36,826 bases of DNA from Chara braunii (Eukaryota > Streptophyta > Charophyceae > Charales > Characeae). Positions 9,220 to 18,712 of this stretch are shown here, in pieces; position 1 is the first letter of the stretch, and each line of letters opens with the position of its first letter. The position numbers and the translations under genes were made by a program. The notes beneath the pieces were generated by a model, which ran no database searches, was not told where the DNA came from, and worked only from the letters and a program-made list of their open reading frames with translations. The DNA lies in assembly GCA_003427395.1 (NCBI GenBank), contig BFEA01000232.1:188790-225615 (forward strand). Direction: 5' to 3'.

Positions 9220-10480
9220 GGAGAATGTCACGACATGACAGGACACTTTGGATACAAGAAAAGGTCAGCCAATCTAGTTCAATGTTTCTAGTGGCCAATT
9301 ATGTTAGAGGATGCAAAGGTGCAGAGAATTACCAAACACCCAAGCACCTCTTGGTCTGGTCAAGCCTTTGTCGATTCCTACTGGTCCAAGACAGTCTCTC
9401 CATGGACATGATGGATACTCTTATCACCAGCAAGTCAGACAAAAGGCACATATTTGTTATAATCGATAGATTTTCTAAATACCCTAGACTGATTGCACGG
9501 CCTGAGATGGTTACGAGAGACTATGTAATCAAGATGTTTTATAAACCACTGGGTACGAGATTTTGGGTTACCAAAGTCTATTGTAGTGAAAAAGATGTCA
9601 GATTTTCCAACGAGTTGTGGAAGAAGACTGCGGAGCAGATGGGTTTCCCAGTCGCAAATGACGTATGGGAACCACCCAAAAACTAATGGGCAAGCTGAAT
9701 TGATGAACCGTGTGGTACACCACTTGCTTCGACATTATATCAAGCCAAGCCAGGAGGACTGGGATGAGAAACCTCCTCTCATCGCCAACTTGTAGAACAG
9801 CGTTGTTCATAGTGCGACAACAAGGACGCGGAATCAGTTGGACGTAGGTTGGAAGCCAAAGACCCCATTAGATTTCCTTCTCCCTAAGACTAGACCCACT
9901 ATTGCTCCAAGAAGCTTAGTATTTGCCATGGAATATGACAAGTTAATGCAGCAGACCGTAGAACAGATCAGAAAGTCTCGGGATGCTATAATTGCATCCA
10001 ACAACATAAGAAGAAGAGAGTCAAAGTTCTAGGTAAGAGAACGAGTTAGGGTTAAGTCTTTGAAGTTCGGACTGGAGATAGACACCTCTTGAAAATTGAT
10101 GCCTCAGTATTTTGGGCCACGGGAAGTTCTTGACATTGTCGGTCAGGACCCCAATGGCCCATCATACATAATACGTATCCCTCCACACCTACATACTTAC
10201 CCAGTCCTCCACGCCTCCAAACTCCTACACGTCATGCATACTCATAAGTTTCGTTCACGGAGATTGATGCTGCCCCCCCAATTAGGGATGGATACATTGA
10301 CATTGACCATATTGGGGAACATAAGATCATGCCTCTTCCCAAGCCTGTTGGCAGAGGGAGACCACCACAACCACAAATGTAGTTTCGGGTCAGATCACAA
10401 CATCATAAAGATCCCAAGGAATATCAATTTACAAGCGAGGAGCTGAAGAAAACAGCACCTCAAGTTGTATCAAAATTATG
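9220..10480 (+). pseudogene. Integrase, three frames, with C-terminal tail (element 1)
   Basis: ECHDMTGHFGYKK at 9222-9260 is part of the HHCC zinc-binding region. The core follows in the frame of 9225: SMDMMDT (first Asp), IIDRFSKYP, and EKDVRFSNELW (second Asp). After a frame shift near 9655, HPKTNGQAELMN supplies the catalytic Glu, so the D-D-E triad survives although the frame does not. A TAG at 9793-9795 interrupts NL*NS. The tail at 10096-10480 has PQYFGPREVLDIVG and PPHLHTYPVLHASKLL. In a shifted frame it has MPLPKPVGRGRPPQPQM and SEELKKTAPQVV, the same tail plan as at 5572-5921 and 31249-31479. Integrase inserts the DNA copy into the genome. Confidence 0.85.
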
Positions 10481-10490
10481 AGAAAATGAT

Positions 10491-11300
10491 CAAAGGAATA
10501 GGTTAGTTGAAGGCTTACTCACGGGATGTTTGTTGTGAGGGGGATGTAGTGCAAGGCATGAGGCCCGCGACCACTGTTGGAAAGGACCTGCTCCTGATGG
10601 AAACCGTTTGCACCCCCCTAAGCGAAGGCGGGCCCCTGGAAATTCGACATGGCCGCAGGGAAAGAGGCCAATGAGGGCAGCAGGCCTCGTGGGTTGGTTG
10701 CTGCACACAACATCTTGCAACCAACTGGTAGTTCCGTTTGGTTGCAAGATGTTGAGGCCTAGGAGATTGTGTAGCCCAAGCATATTCTGGAAGGGCCTTG
10801 GGCTCAGCTACAATGACAAAAGGAAAGGGGCCAGTGACTTCCTCATTCTTGCTGGCTGGCTGGACGCAGCAATGCTTGTGGATCGCATGCTGTTCGAGTG
10901 CTGGTCGAGCGAGAGGCAAAGGGCCCAGGCGGGGCACAGTGGAAGACGCTGCCTGGGCGCAATGTGTACGTGGGCAGCAATAGCCAGGCAGCCTGTGCTG
11001 AAGTCGACTGGTGGGGCAATGGCCTTTGGGTGATGGGCACTGTGTGTGTGTAGGTGTTCAAGGAGGAGTGCGGGCGATGCATGGAGATAGATTACTTACC
11101 TGGTGAGAGGGCTTGGATGCCGTAGATGGGGTCTGCATTTGTCATCTGGCTGTCGCTGATCTTCACGAAGGCCTCTTGTCGTCATCAGAGCGTCCTAGGT
11201 CATAGGTATTGTCTGTCTATAGTCTAGGCGTCGAGTGCCATATAGGAGAGCAACATTGTAGACATTGATGTTGGAGGTGAGGAGAGGGCTTGCATTGGCA
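10491..11300. repeat. GC-rich unclassified repeat, copy 2
   Basis: It resembles 1300-2250 in base composition and in landmarks: GGGCCCAGGCGGGGC with GGCAGCAATAGCC, then TTACCTGGTGAGAGG, then a segment ending near a CGTCGAGTGCC motif. Similarity is diffuse, so common origin is likely but not proved. It contains the 17-bp hairpin at 10708-10754. No convincing protein is seen. Confidence 0.35.
10708..10754. repeat. Perfect 17-bp inverted repeat, 13-base loop
   Basis: CAACATCTTGCAACCAA (10708-10724) is the exact reverse complement of TTGGTTGCAAGATGTTG (10738-10754). Pairing does not extend outward or inward by even one base. Transcribed in the intron it would form a strong stem-loop. It is too short for a typical plant microRNA precursor. 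Confidence 0.9.
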
Positions 11301-12949
11301 AGCGCTTTCATTGCTGTGCTCTTATTTGGTGTATCTCGTGTGGCATTTTTCTTTCAGTCCGTGCACATGACTTTCTGGATTGCAATGGGATAATGCAATT
11401 TGGTTGCTCTCATTCGCTTTGCTCATTTTCCTTGGAGGAGGGATGATTGATGAGGTGATTCCACCTGTTTGTGCAGAATGGAGTCTGAAAGTGAAGTGAC
11501 GTGGGCAGGTATAGAGGTATGTGTAAGCAAGATACAGCGGGTGAAGAGTGGCGTTTGTGCTGGAGAGACAATGGGGCTTTAGGAAGGCTGCAGTTTGGTA
11601 TTGTTGTTTGCGGTATGGACCGCTTGCTTCCACTCAGTGTTGACCGCCTATGCTGTTGTAGTAGTAGACAGTTTGAAGACGTCTCCATTAGCCGACTGTA
11701 TGTTCCTTCGCCATGCAAATAGTTACTCGGTATGTCACATAGCTGCCATAAATTCACAAGGGGCCATATTTTTTTCTTCTTGTTAAGTTTTGCAGAATTT
11801 GTCTTTTGGACTTTTGTTACTTAACTGTGAGGTCTTCTTCTTGCCTCGTGACTGTGAGGTTGAGAGTCATCGGGTCAAGCAAATTGCTGAATAATGTACA
11901 CGACTTTTTCCTTGTGCACTTGCTTTTCCCTTACATGAGGGACACTAAACGTTGCAAGGTCTTGCATCGCACCGAGGAATATTTGTCTCTATCGTCAAAG
12001 ACTAAGCAATTTGTGGAGTGAAGACCCAAATATTTGAGGTAGATAGGCTAGTAGCTTCTCGTACAACAGAAACTGCCCTAAGTTCAGATGAGAATGTTCA
12101 GCGAATCTGAATCGGTGCGTACTCAGCTGTATCTCGCGTATGCTATGCATATGTGCAGTCAACCAGATGGGTGCCCCACTGGAGAGATCACTTGGGGGTA
12201 CACATCAAGGGGATTCCTCCAGGTAGTAGACTCATCTGGGAAAGGGTTGGGTGGTTGTCGTACCGTTCATAGAAGTGTCGTTCGCCACCAGAGTCTGTGA
12301 GGTTGATCTAGGTTGGAAATAGCCCAATCTGCTCCGGGTCGTCTCTGAGTAATCAGGGTGTCCTCTATGGTAGCAGTCAGGGGTCTGTAGCTAGATCCTT
12401 GGCACATTGCGGGTTTGGGAGCCTNGGTCTAGTTAGGCTAGGTCTAGGTAACCAGCTATAGGGGCTCGACTTACGACAGTTAAAAGTAACACAGTTAAAG
12501 TGTAGTCTCCATGGTTAGGTGTCCCCGAAAATGTGGATCCTCTAAGTCATCCCCCCACTGGTTGAACATGCAAATCAGACACTTCCCGAGGCATAGAGCC
12601 CAGCCGCTACTACCACATGGACCTTTAAAAAAGAAAAGCAGGAAGAATTACAATCTTCTTTCATAAGTGGCTGAGCATGAGCAACATGCCAAAACCGAAG
12701 TCATCTTTTTCATTCAATCGGGCGTGTGCTAAAACTTCCCTTGATTGCAGAGCCACCCTGTAGTTCATCTTTATACGCCCAATACTGGGGGCAGATTACT
12801 TGTCAAAATTTTGCTGATCCAGCAAGGAGTCGGTAAAGTCTGATCAAATGGCCCGTCACAGGCACCCATTTTCTCAAGGCATTGTGTTCAGGGAATATGT
12901 ACGACAAATTTCTTTGCTAGGAGGATCATCCCGTTTACCCTCCTTTTTG
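11301..12949. other. Unassigned intronic DNA
   Basis: No domain, RNA gene or terminal repeat is recognised. T-rich and mixed sequence with short open frames. A single ambiguous base stands at 12425. It probably includes original intron plus very old repeat DNA. Confidence 0.45.
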
Positions 12950-13580
12950 GTATGATGATTGTGGCACATGCCGAGCCTGCAGACAAAACCCGTTTTGGGG
13001 GCCCGACGGTTGTTAGGGGCCCCCAGGCCTCACACCTCCGTGCCCGTGCCCTGGAGGCCCACGGCTGGCCCTTAGGCAGCAGGATTCACTTATTTATTTA
13101 TTTATTTGCTGTTCTATTTTTGTCTGTTCAGGCGCCGTTTCGGACTTGCAGTTCTGAAGGGCGCGCCTTGGGCCAGGTACGCCCGGAGGGAGGCCTCCCC
13201 TGTCCAGGTATAGGGTCTGGACGTCCGGTAGAAACCCAGACCTTGCAGGCCCATGTTTTTGGCATACGCACAGAGGCAAACCAGCCGGCCCAGCGCTACT
13301 TATAGCTGGGCCACGGCTAGGCAGACACAGTTGGAGTAGCTCACTTCTTGGGCGACACGCTGCTGGAGCAGTGCTTTGAAACTCAGCACTACACTGGAGA
13401 TAGAGGTAGAGGCATAGGTAGGCAGAGGGGCGGAGGCCATACTTGCATCGACGGTACTTACCTGTGCGCCATAACCGCGCACCACACCGGGGACCTGCAT
13501 AGGGACCACGATGGCGGTTAGTACATGGCGGCAGTTACCTGCAGGTGAGACAGCGAGGAGGACGACATTTTCTTCTTCTT
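12950..13580 (+). mobile_element. 3' internal segment of a non-coding family A element, copy 1
   Basis: It shares its full course with 14716-15328: GGTATGATGATTGTG, GGAGGCC(C/T)ACGGCTGGCCC, (ATTT)n followed by GTCTGTTCAGGCG, GGCGGA(G/A)GCCATAC, GTACATGGC(G/A)GCAGTTACC. It ends exactly where the LTR at 13581 starts. It encodes no recognisable protein, so it looks like the internal 3' end of a short non-autonomous LTR element whose 5' part is missing here. CAGGTAAGTA occurs on the minus strand at 13464-13455. Confidence 0.7.
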
Positions 13581-14499
13581 TGAAACGGTTTTCGCCTACA
13601 ACAATAACAGGTGCAGAACCCAGGGCTCGATCCCTAGACCTCCCCCTCACCCGTGTACAATACCCGTTGACCTGTCTGTTTGAACCTTCGACCTGTTCCC
13701 CGAAAGTCATGTCTTCGGCAATTATACATAGTGTAGTCGCGACGTTTCGACCTGTAGACCTTAGGATTGGGAGTCATAGGGTCAGTATACGTCCTTTGGT
13801 CAAGTCCACGACCTTCTAGAAGCGTTAGAAGCGTTAGAACTGGCTCTTTGCGGGTCTTAGGAGTCAGTTCGCGACAAAGTCAGCAAAGCGCAGTCCTAGC
13901 ACAGTTAGCAAAGGGCAGTCCCAGTCCTACCTAGTCCTGTCAGCGGTACTCAGTCCTGGTCTCATGTTGTCTTGTCAGCAAGTACCGTGTGGGACTGTGT
14001 ATACCGTGGGCCCAGGGTCCAAGAGCAGGCCAACGACGATCCGAAGTATAAATAAAGAGGCAGGGTTAAGTCGCTCGTTGATTCTGCCTGTGAGCAGTGC
14101 GGAAGTGTTGTCGGAGTGTCTTGTGCGATGGAGGTCTGCAGGTGCCCGAGGAAGAAGTGGGCTAAGAGACTGAAGACGCATCCATAGCCGTGAGTTAGCA
14201 TAGGAGGTAGACGGCAACCATAGCTGCCACGTAGGATGGAGGTAGAGAGTGTGTTGTGTGTATATGCGTGTGGGATATCGAGGGTGATCCGAGTGTGTAT
14301 GCTTGTGCGAATAATTTGCTTGTCGATACAGTTGATCGGGTGGGAATTGTTGTCTGGCACTGCGCGCCATAGCCATCAGGACAATTTTGAATCTGAGTTG
14401 TGTTCCTGGCCACGTTTATATCTCAGCTTTGTGTGGGCAAGTTTATTCGTCATATGTTTGCATGCATGCCGAAGCAAGTTTGAGACAAGTCAGATTACA
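13581..14499 (+). mobile_element. Family A LTR, full length
   Basis: Begins TGAAACGGTTTTCGCC and ends CAGATTACA, followed after one base by a primer-binding site. A TATA box, TATAAATA, is at 14047-14054, 466 bp from the start. That is the position expected in the U3 part, with the transcript start some 25-30 bp beyond. The motifs TCGAGGGTGATCC and GCTTTGTGTGGGC are shared with the other copies. It serves as the 5' LTR of the short element 13581-15964. Confidence 0.85.
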
Positions 14500-14500
14500 C

Positions 14501-14512
14501 TGGTATCGCACT
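14501..14512 (+). other. Primer-binding site (initiator tRNA-Met type), degraded
   Basis: TGGTATCGCACT stands one base after the LTR end. The canonical plant site complementary to the 3' end of initiator tRNA-Met reads TGGTATCAGAGC. The best copy of this family, at 36363, reads TGGTATCGGAGC. Confidence 0.7.
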
Positions 14513-15328
14513 GGTTCCCGCTGTCCCGCGCCATCGCCCTCGTCGTCGTCTTAGAGGTACGCATCGTCGCCGAAGACTGCCATCGCTGGAAGGAAGCACG
14601 GTCGTCGAAGGAGAGCGCCCCGCGCCAAAGTAAAGTCACATGCCTGCTGTTCTCGTGCTCGCCATCGTGCGCAAAGTGCCGCGCGCCTGTTTGGGAGCCC
14701 CCAGACTCCTCTTTGGTATGATGATTGTGTTACATGCCGAGACTGCACACAAGCACCGTTTTGGGGCCCGATGGTTGTTGGAGGACCCCAGGCCGCACGC
14801 CATCGTGCCCGTGCGCTGGAGGCCTACGGCTGGCCCTTAGGTCGCAGGGTTCAATTTGAGGCATTTATTTATTTATTTGTTTGTTGTCCTATTGTTGTCT
14901 GTTCAGGCGTCGTTTCAGACCTGCAGTTTCCAAGGCCGCGCCTTGGGACAGGTACTCCTAGGGTTTGGACGTCCGGTAGGGACCCAAAATCTGCAGGACC
15001 ACGTTTTGGGCACACGCGCAGAGGGCAGACCAGCCTGCCCAGTGCTACGTAAATCTGGGCCACGATTGGGCAGACAAAGTTGGAGTAGCCCAATTTTGCG
15101 GCAACACTCTGCTGGAGCAGCGCTGCAACGCTCAGCGCATTGTTGAAGATAGAGGTAGAGGTGTAGGTAGGCAGAGGGGCGGAAGCCATACCTGCATCGA
15201 CGGTACTTACCCGGGCGGCATAGCCGCACTCCACGCCAACGACCGGCATAGGGACCACGACGACAGTTAGTACATGGCAGCAGTTACCTGCAGTTGAGAC
15301 AACGAGCAGGACAACATCCTTTTCTACT
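14501..15328 (+). mobile_element. Internal region of a short non-autonomous LTR element
   Basis: The first 195 bp match the leader after the LTR at 15329-15964 (CCCGCTGTCCCG, CGTCGTCGTCTT, AAGACTGCCAT, CAAAGTAAAGT, GCCTGCTGTTCTC, GCCTGTTTGG). At about 14697 it switches to the 3' segment also seen at 12950-13580. So it consists of leader plus 3' end with no gag or pol, about 830 bp between two LTRs. It would depend on proteins from a related autonomous element such as gypsy element 3, which has the same LTR. GGCGGCATAGCCGC lies near 15210. Confidence 0.75.
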
Positions 15329-15735
15329 TAGAAGCGGTTTTCACCTACAACAGTAACAGATGCAGAACCCAGGGCCCGACCCAGACCTCCCCCTGACTTG
15401 TGTACACTACCCATTGACCTGTGTGTTTGAACCCTTGACGTGTTCCCAGAAAGTCGTATGTTCGACAACTGTACATAGTGCGGTCGTGAGGTTTCGACCC
15501 GTAGACCACAGGATAGGGACTCATAGGGTTGGTATAGGTCGTATCCGCTACAGTTCCGAAAGGTCAAGTCCACGACCTTCTAGAAGCGTTAGAACTGGCT
15601 CTTCGCAGATCTTTGGAGTCAGTCTGCAGCCAAGTTAGCAAAGGGAAGTCCTAGCACAGTCAGCAAAGAGGAGTCCCAATCCTACCTAGTCCAGTCAGGG
15701 GTACCCAGTCCCGGTCGCATGTTGTTTAGTGGATA

Positions 15736-15774
<39 letters not shown>

Positions 15775-15964
15775 AGTAAGTTGCTGGTGGATACAGTTGA
15801 TCGGGCGGGAATTGTTGTCTGGCATAGCCATCAGGACAAGTTTGAATATGAGTTGTGTTCCTGGCCACGTTTATATTTGAGCTTTGTGTGGGCGCTATGC
15901 GCCAAGTTCATTCGTCATTTGTTTGCATGCACGCCGGAGCAAGTTTGAGACAAGTCCGATTGCA
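15329..15964 (+). mobile_element. Family A LTR, internally deleted, with (TG)n
   Basis: The start is TAGAAGCGGTTTTCACC, with the first TG changed to TA, and the end is GTCCGATTGCA. About 290 bp present at 13970-14270, including the TATA box, are missing and a (TG) run stands at the junction (15739-15773). A degraded primer-binding site TGTTATTGGAGC follows from 15966. It is both the 3' LTR of the short element before it and the 5' LTR of the leader after it. Confidence 0.8.
15739..15773 (+). repeat. (TG)n microsatellite
   Basis: About 17 TG units at the breakpoint of the deletion in the LTR 15329-15964. Confidence 0.95.
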
Positions 15965-16518
15965 CTGTTATTGGAGCTGATTCCCGCTGTCCCGTGCGAT
16001 CACCCTCGTCGTCGTCTTGGAGGTACCCGTCGTCGCCAAAGACTGCCATTCGTGGAAGGAAGTGCGATTGTCGAAGGGGATCGCCGGGTGTCAAAGTAAA
16101 GTTGTGAGCCTGCTGTTCTCATGCGTGCCATCGCAAGCAAAGTGTTGTGTGCCTGTTTGGCCTATTGCACATTGTACTCACGCGCTCATTGTGCGCTAGA
16201 TTGCACGTCCACGCGCGCCATCGTCCACCGTTGCGTGCCTCGCTATCATCACCCGTGCGCGCCTTGGGTTTTGCGCGCCCACTGTCCGTGGCGCGCTGCT
16301 GCCTACTAAAGCCTGCTCACTATCTTGTTGCGCTCCTGTTGTTAGTTGCGCTCATAGTGTCATTGCGCGCCATCTCACCCGTTGGACTGAAGGCCGCCGT
16401 CGCCCCGATCGTCAACGAAGGAGATCGTTGCGAAGAAGAAGGCCGATGCGCCAAGTTGGAGAAGGGCGGCCATAGCTGTCGAGCCCGAAAAGGAAGACGA
16501 TGATGCCCGCGCGCACGC

Positions 16519-16521
<3 letters not shown>

Positions 16522-16578
<57 letters not shown>

Positions 16579-16708
16579 NNNNNNNNNNNNNNNNNNNNNN
16601 NNNNNNNNNNNNNNNNNNNNNNNNNNNNNNNNNNNNNNNNNNNNNNNNNNNNNNNNNNNNNNNNNNNNNNNNNNNNNNNNNNNNNNNNNNNNNNNNNNNN
16701 NNNNNNNN
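16522..16708 (+). repeat. (GA)n microsatellite running into a 130-base gap
   Basis: A GA run covers 16522-16578 and is followed by N from 16579 to 16708, after which a GGGAGGGAGG tract begins. The true length of the GA run is unknown. Translations across the gap are meaningless. Confidence 0.98.
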
Positions 16709-16776
16709 GCAGGGAGGCAGGGAGGGAGGGAGGGAGAGGAGAAGGTGGATACGCCAAACATGAAGAAGACGAAGTG

Positions 16777-16790
16777 GCGGCTATAGCCGC
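16777..16790. repeat. Perfect 14-bp palindrome GCGGCTATAGCCGC
   Basis: Self-complementary over all 14 bases, in leader copy A. The equivalent place in leader copy B (24518-24533) extends to 16 bp. Related words with CCATAGCC occur through the family A sequences. Confidence 0.9.
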
Positions 16791-16974
16791 GGAGCTTGGA
16801 CGTGAGGAAGAAGAAGAAAAAAGTGACAAAGAAAGAGAGAGCAAGAAATTAGGAGGAAGGAGAGATGGAGGAGAAAGAAAGGAGCCATAGCGAAGATGGG
16901 CGAGAAGAAGATGAAGGGGGGAAAGAGAAAGGTTGATGAAGGGGAAGGGTCGGCGGCCATAGCCAGTTGGTTGA

Positions 16975-17065
16975 GGAGGTTGACTGACGAAGTTTGACTC
17001 GACGTTGACCAAGTCCGATCGGCGTTGACCCAATGTTGACCAAGTGTGACTGATGTTGACACAGT
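16975..17065 (+). promoter_or_regulatory. Cluster of TTGAC(C/T) words in the leader
   Basis: Within 90 bp there are six TTGAC words: TTGACT, TTGACTC, TTGACCA, TTGACCC, TTGACCA and TTGACA. TTGACC/TTGACT is the core of the W-box bound by WRKY factors in plants. The leader copy at 24716-24800 keeps a similar cluster. Whether it is a regulatory cluster or a decayed short tandem repeat of GTTGACCAAGT cannot be told from sequence alone. Confidence 0.35.
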
Positions 17066-17094
17066 GTTTATGGAGACTTCTATTTCCGTGCGTG

Positions 17095-17358
17095 TGTTAT
17101 GACCCTGGCCAATTTTGAGATACACATCAATAGGAAAGTACAATGCCATCCAATTGCAGAAAGAAATGAATGAACTTGAGAGGAGAGAGAGAGGATTAGA
17201 AGAAGAAGAAGAAGTAAGAAAGAAGAAGAAGAAGATGTACACCAGCAAAGACAATGACAAGGCTCTTCTTCTTCGCCCACCAATCTCCTCCTTATCTCCC
17301 CCTTCTCTTATTCATACAAGAAATAATAATACAATGTTGAATGACTGATCCAGAATCA
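17095..17358 (+). mobile_element. Short LTR-like repeat, second copy
   Basis: Begins TGTTATGACCCTGGCC and ends CCAGAATCA. It is homologous to 5922-6118 but longer by a purine-rich insert (GAAGAAGAAGAAG and similar, 17190-17240). TGTTATGACCC is a common start of plant gypsy LTRs. It sits at the end of leader copy A, after GAGACTTCT, at the point where the equivalent leader copy B continues into gag-side sequence at about 24815; so it looks like an insertion there. No partner LTR is seen. Confidence 0.55.
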
Positions 17359-18060
17359 ATGTCCGAGGCTATGGAGGACTAATCGGCTCTGCTCAGATGC
17401 CCAAAGGACAACCCAAAGCAGCTATGGCTGCTTTAGCTCAGGCTGCCATGCATGACCCTGCTCCGAAGCTTCTTGGTGTTGCTCCCCCCAGTTGGGGACT
17501 CCCTGCTGCAGCGCCCACCAAGGTGATGAAGATGGCTGTCACCATAGCCAGGTAAGTACCTCTGGCGCTCCTCCCCCTTCCTTCTTCCTCCTTCTTCCTC
17601 CCTCGTGTCCTTCTCCTTCCTCCCCAGCAGCGCTGCTCCATCTTAGCGCTACTCCAGCCAGCGCTCCACCAGTGTGTCGCCAAACTTGCACACCGAAAAA
17701 GAGGCCGGACTCTCCGCCCGACCAGAAGATACAGCGACCTGCTTTGCCTCTTGGGCGGTGACTTCCAGGCCGCTCTCCTCCCAAACATCATTGCAGACTC
17801 TGATATTGCCCGTTACAGGCCTTAGACCCAGACTGGTTGGACTGATATCCGCCTAGACCTACCTACAACTACCGGGCCTCTAAAAATGCCACTTTTGTCT
17901 TCTTCTGCCCGGCCTCCGGTACCTGCACATCTACCCCTTCCACGTGCGGTACCGGCCTACCCGCTACTTGAGTGTTTTTCCCCGCTGCAACCCCTCAATG
18001 TCACGGCCACAGGTAAGTACCGGCCTTGAGGGCCCAACGAACGAGCAAGTGCCCTGACGG
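17359..18060 (+). other. Unassigned segment with a small open frame ending at a splice-donor-like site
   Basis: A 52-codon frame from ATG 17397 to TAA 17553-17555 starts MPKGQPKAAMAALAQAAM and is Ala/Pro-rich. Its end coincides with CAGGTAAGTA (17549-17558), a perfect splice donor. A second exact copy lies at 18010-18019. A Pro/Leu/Thr-rich stretch with LPNIIADSDIARYRP follows in another frame. I recognise no family. It may be the internal part of the element whose LTR is at 17095. Confidence 0.35.
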
Positions 18061-18310
18061 GCCACACACATACTCGTGCCAACCAGCACTCAGACAGGCA
18101 CGGTCACACACACACCCAGGCCAACCAACACTCAGACAGGCATGGTCACGCACACACTCAAGCCATCCAGCACTCAGACAGACATGCAGTCTAGCAAGCG
18201 TGCACACACAGACTTAGTAGCAAGCGGGAAACTCAACGGGGCATTCAGTCTATGGGCAAAACTCAGAAATCAGTTGCGTGTTTCAGTCCATGTATGGACG
18301 GGTCATCACA
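18061..18310 (-). mobile_element. 3' LTR of gypsy element 2 (left boundary approximate)
   Basis: On the minus strand it begins TGTGATGACCCGTCCATACA at 18310. It shares that start, the ACTGAAACAC motif and the CAAGCGGGAAACTC word (seen on the plus strand) with the LTR ending at 23994. Away from the start the two LTRs differ by indels. A 42-bp tandem repeat (CACTCAGACAGGCA...) occurs about three times at 18078-18200. Plus 18299-18310 lies just left of the polypurine tract, so this is the downstream LTR of an antisense element. Confidence 0.7.
18078..18200. repeat. 42-bp tandem repeat, about three units
   Basis: Units start at CAACCAGCACTCAGACAGGC, CAACCAACACTCAGACAGGC and CATCCAGCACTCAGACAGAC. 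It lies in the 3' LTR of element 2 and is absent from the other LTR, so it expanded after insertion or was lost from the other copy. Confidence 0.8.
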
Positions 18311-18328
18311 CTATTCCCCCCTCAAGAG
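18311..18328 (-). other. Polypurine tract of gypsy element 2
   Basis: On the minus strand CTCTTGAGGGGGGAATAG immediately precedes the LTR start TGTGATGACC. A G-rich purine run directly before the 3' LTR is the primer for plus-strand DNA synthesis in LTR elements. Confidence 0.85.
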
Positions 18329-18351
18329 TGAGGTCCCTTCGAGCGAGTAAC

Positions 18352-18712
18352 TCACTTTGAGTCCTCGACAAACGCATCGTAAGCGAGCAAGGCAAAGAGA
18401 TTCCTTGAGTACTCTGTTGCAGTGAGCTTTGCAGAGATCTTAGGTACAACGCTAGTGGGGATTTGTCGCTCATATGCTTTGACAACACACGGTGCACTAC
18501 GTAGCAGTTCCTGTTTGGAAATCCAGTACAGATGGTCTAATGGGTGATACATGAAATGAACCTGGTACTGTCTGTTGCGTCCCTTCCCTACGTGCTGTTT
18601 GATCCTGTCTATCTCGTGCCTGCCTTTGATCGCGCGAGGGATCATATCTTCGGGATAATCGAATGTCTTAGCATCACGGTGGAGGTATAGTTTGGATGCG
18701 TGGAACACGGGT
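18352..18712 (-). pseudogene. Chromodomain-like C-terminus of integrase (element 2)
   Basis: After FHASKLYLHRD comes the module EIDRIKQHV, then RNRQYQVHFMYHPLDHLYW and ISKQELLRSAPCVVKAYER. This follows the chromodomain plan: an E-I-x-x-I strand, a Y-x-V-x-F strand, an aromatic W, then a helix ending in V-x-x-Y. In chromoviruses this domain directs insertion into heterochromatin by binding modified histone H3. The WKGYP wording of typical members is weakened to FMYHP. It is in a different frame from the integrase core because of a frameshift near 18715. The tail runs on to SRNLFALLAYDAFVEDSK before the stop at 18352. Confidence 0.75.

Larger units (their letters stand above)
5922..10490 (+). 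mobile_element. Ty3/gypsy-type retrotransposon 1, degenerate
   Basis: The order gag remnant, zinc knuckle, protease, RT, RNase H, integrase and integrase tail on the plus strand defines a Ty3/gypsy element. All parts carry stops, frameshifts or changed catalytic residues. A candidate short 5' LTR exists, but the 3' LTR is missing. It lies in sense orientation inside the CK1 intron. The internal region is about 4.4 kb, a normal size for the group. Confidence 0.85.
15966..17070 (+). mobile_element. Family A leader, copy A (with primer-binding site)
   Basis: Starts with the primer-binding-site remnant TGTTATTGGAGC (15966-15977). From 16128 on it aligns with 23995-24800. Shared words include GTGCCATCGC, GCCTGTTTGGCCTATTGCAC, CACTGTCCGTGGCGCG/CACTGCCCGTAGTGC, the (GA)n tract, GCGGCTATAGCCGC, GAAGGAAAGAGCC-like stretches, and a cluster of GTTGACC words. 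Read in frame, parts resemble a charged coiled-coil protein (EEDEVAAIAAE followed by acidic and basic runs), possibly an eroded gag start. The (GA)n and a 130-bp gap interrupt it. Confidence 0.7.

Noticed and set aside
10708-10754. MicroRNA precursor
   Set aside because: The stem of 17 bp is too short for plant Dicer processing, and no extended pairing surrounds it.
16320-17033. 237-residue minus-strand frame with a run of unknown residues
   Set aside because: It spans the (GA)n run and the 130-base gap. The Leu-Ser repeats are the microsatellite read in frame.
18078-18200. CRISPR-like array
   Set aside because: Units are directly adjacent with no unique spacers, in a eukaryotic LTR. It is a plain tandem repeat.
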